From Alistipes sp. (lineage in GTDB: Bacteria; Bacteroidota; Bacteroidia; Bacteroidales; Rikenellaceae), in the NCBI GenBank assembly GCA_017621455.1, contig JAGATC010000020.1:124001-188000 (forward strand): a stretch of DNA of 64,000 nucleotides, given 5' to 3'. The position numbers were made by a program, and so were the translations under genes. Within the stretch, counting starts at the first letter, position 1. Every line of letters begins with the position of its first letter. The notes beneath the pieces are model-generated. The model did no database searches and had not been told where the DNA came from. It saw only the letters and a list, made by a program, of their open reading frames with translations. Positions 62,924 to 64,000 of the stretch are shown one piece after another.

Positions 62924-64000
62924 ATGAAGAAGATTTTTTCAATTATGGCGCTTCTATCGCTTCTCGTGGTAGCCTGCGAGAATGGCGGTGAGGAGAACAA
63001 AAAGCCCACAGTAACAGTCACTTCGGAGAGTGTTGTTGAGGTTGGTGTTGATGGTGATACGGTAGACATCCTCTACACCATCGCCAATGGTTCCGACTCT
63101 AATGTTAATGTCTCGGAGTCTGTTGCGTGGATTGACACCGAGGTTGAGGCATCAAAAGTTGTTGTAACAGTAAAGGCTAACGATGGTCTGACACCACGTG
63201 AGGCTAAGATTAAGCTCACCTACTACAGCTCATCGGCAGTTGTTACCATTAGGCAGGAAGGTAGAGCTACTGGCGACTACGATGTGGAGTTTAGAGCAGA
63301 GCGCTTCGAGGGTATCTACTTCGGCACGGATGACTCTACAACGCCCAACTATTACGTAATCATCTCGGATATTAGTGTAAATGACGATGGCTCACCAAAG
63401 GCTAACGGCACATACTATTTCTTCGATATGTATCACAACACCAAGGCTGATGAGGCTCTCCCCATTTTGCCTAATGGCAACTACACATACGATGTTGAGA
63501 ATGGCTATAAGCACCTCACATTTACTGAGGAGGGTAGCTGGTATGCTGTGATGAATGCTGAGGGCAAGTACGCAACAAACAGTGGGTTTAAGACGGCCTC
63601 TGTGAGCGTTACCGATGATAAGTTCGAGGCAATCATAGAGCTTGAAAATGGCGAGAAGCACCATGTAGTGTTCAACGGTAGACTACAGACATCTATTGGC
63701 CACGTGCGCTCAACATTATTCAATGACGTTGAGTTCGATGTTGAGGATGCTACAATCACTGTAAGCCTCCTTGGCGACGAGGATGGCGATGGCCAGCATA
63801 ACTGGTTTATCGAGGCTAAGAAGGGCGACAAAATCTATATGGTTGACGTCTTCAATGCAAGCACCGAGTCATGCGCAGGCCTCTATCAGATGATGGATGT
63901 CGATGGCAAGGATTTCGCTAATCGCTATCTTCCAGGCTTGTTGGGTGAGGATGGTCTCGTAGGCTCATGGTATGTTAAGCTCACCGATGGTGCTATCAAG
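62924..64000 (+). CDS. Array lipoprotein 6, partial (runs off the window)
   Basis: The first 359 codons of a further array member; the frame is still open at base 64000. The signal peptide ends in VVAC, giving lipidated Cys18 and an acidic start CENGGEEN. An ATG six bases earlier (62918) is an alternative start. A BACON-like domain (about 28-115) is followed by domain A (about 120-250, YFGTDDSTTPNYYVIISDISVNDDGS, GTYYFFDMYHN, LPNGNYTYD, KHHVVFNG) and the start of a domain B-like part (YLPGLLGEDGLVGSWYVKLTDG). It shows that the array continues beyond the window. Confidence 0.8.
   Translation, partial: MKKIFSIMALLSLLVVACENGGEENKKPTVTVTSESVVEVGVDGDTVDILYTIANGSDSNVNVSESVAWIDTEVEASKVVVTVKANDGLTPREAKIKLTYYSSSAVVTIRQEGRATGDYDVEFRAERFEGIYFGTDDSTTPNYYVIISDISVNDDGSPKANGTYYFFDMYHNTKADEALPILPNGNYTYDVENGYKHLTFTEEGSWYAVMNAEGKYATNSGFKTASVSVTDDKFEAIIELENGEKHHVVFNGRLQTSIGHVRSTLFNDVEFDVEDATITVSLLGDEDGDGQHNWFIEAKKGDKIYMVDVFNASTESCAGLYQMMDVDGKDFANRYLPGLLGEDGLVGSWYVKLTDGAIK

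Overview
The window looks like chromosomal DNA of a gut-type member of the Bacteroidales, possibly Alistipes-like or another Rikenellaceae (inference; no rRNA gene is present to confirm it). The signs are promoters of the Bacteroidetes form (a TTTG-like -33 box, 19-21 bp, then TANNTTTG), many lipoproteins with an acidic stretch after the lipidated cysteine, BACON domains, a MurA with Asp in place of the fosfomycin-target Cys, a PPi-type phosphofructokinase, and a methylmalonyl-CoA mutase pair. No tRNA, rRNA, CRISPR array or complete insertion sequence was seen.

1-7.9 kb: tryptophanase, four intergenic palindromic repeat elements, a large unknown lipoprotein, and a minus-strand operon murA-tdk-tsaC-thioesterase. 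7.9-14 kb: AraC-type regulator, uracil-DNA glycosylase, small alkaline phosphatase overlapping tail to tail with a serine hydrolase, an SMR transporter and an alpha-oxoamine synthase. 14.1-19.8 kb: a five-gene plus-strand operon for sulfate uptake, activation to PAPS and sulfonation (SLC13 permease, cysC, cysD, cysN, sulfotransferase). 19.8-31.5 kb: TPR protein, tadA, aspS, mutA-mutB, DUF308 protein, GH20 hexosaminidase and a phospholipase D family protein. 31.5-48.3 kb: greA, pckA, a BACON lipoprotein, clpB, PPi-phosphofructokinase, a plug-only TonB-receptor-like protein, SDR, MBL hydrolase, two small unknown loci and pyruvate:ferredoxin oxidoreductase. Together tnaA, por, pckA, mutAB and PPi-PFK describe an anaerobic fermenter of amino acids and sugars with a succinate/propionate branch.

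48.8-64 kb: an accessory region holding a WG-repeat protein and then an array of at least six paralogous surface lipoproteins built from BACON, FN3-like and two recurring unnamed domains, called here A and B. Each has its own promoter, except that the evidence is weaker for some -33 boxes, and the array runs off the right edge. An A+T-rich two-gene restriction-modification module with an EcoRV-like endonuclease interrupts the array.

The most unusual non-coding feature is a family of about 115-130 bp elements placed directly at the stop codons of highly expressed genes (tnaA, mutB, GH20, pckA, por). Each has imperfect terminal inverted repeats, a small hairpin and a long hairpin. The outer stem of the long hairpin differs between copies while its two arms stay complementary, and the central core is conserved. 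They look like mobile or recombining transcript 3' ends. Other candidates for new regulation are a terminator-like hairpin in the greA leader, a structured leader plus short terminator before a small lipoprotein gene at 43.05 kb, and near-perfect palindromes in the pckA and restriction-modification promoters.
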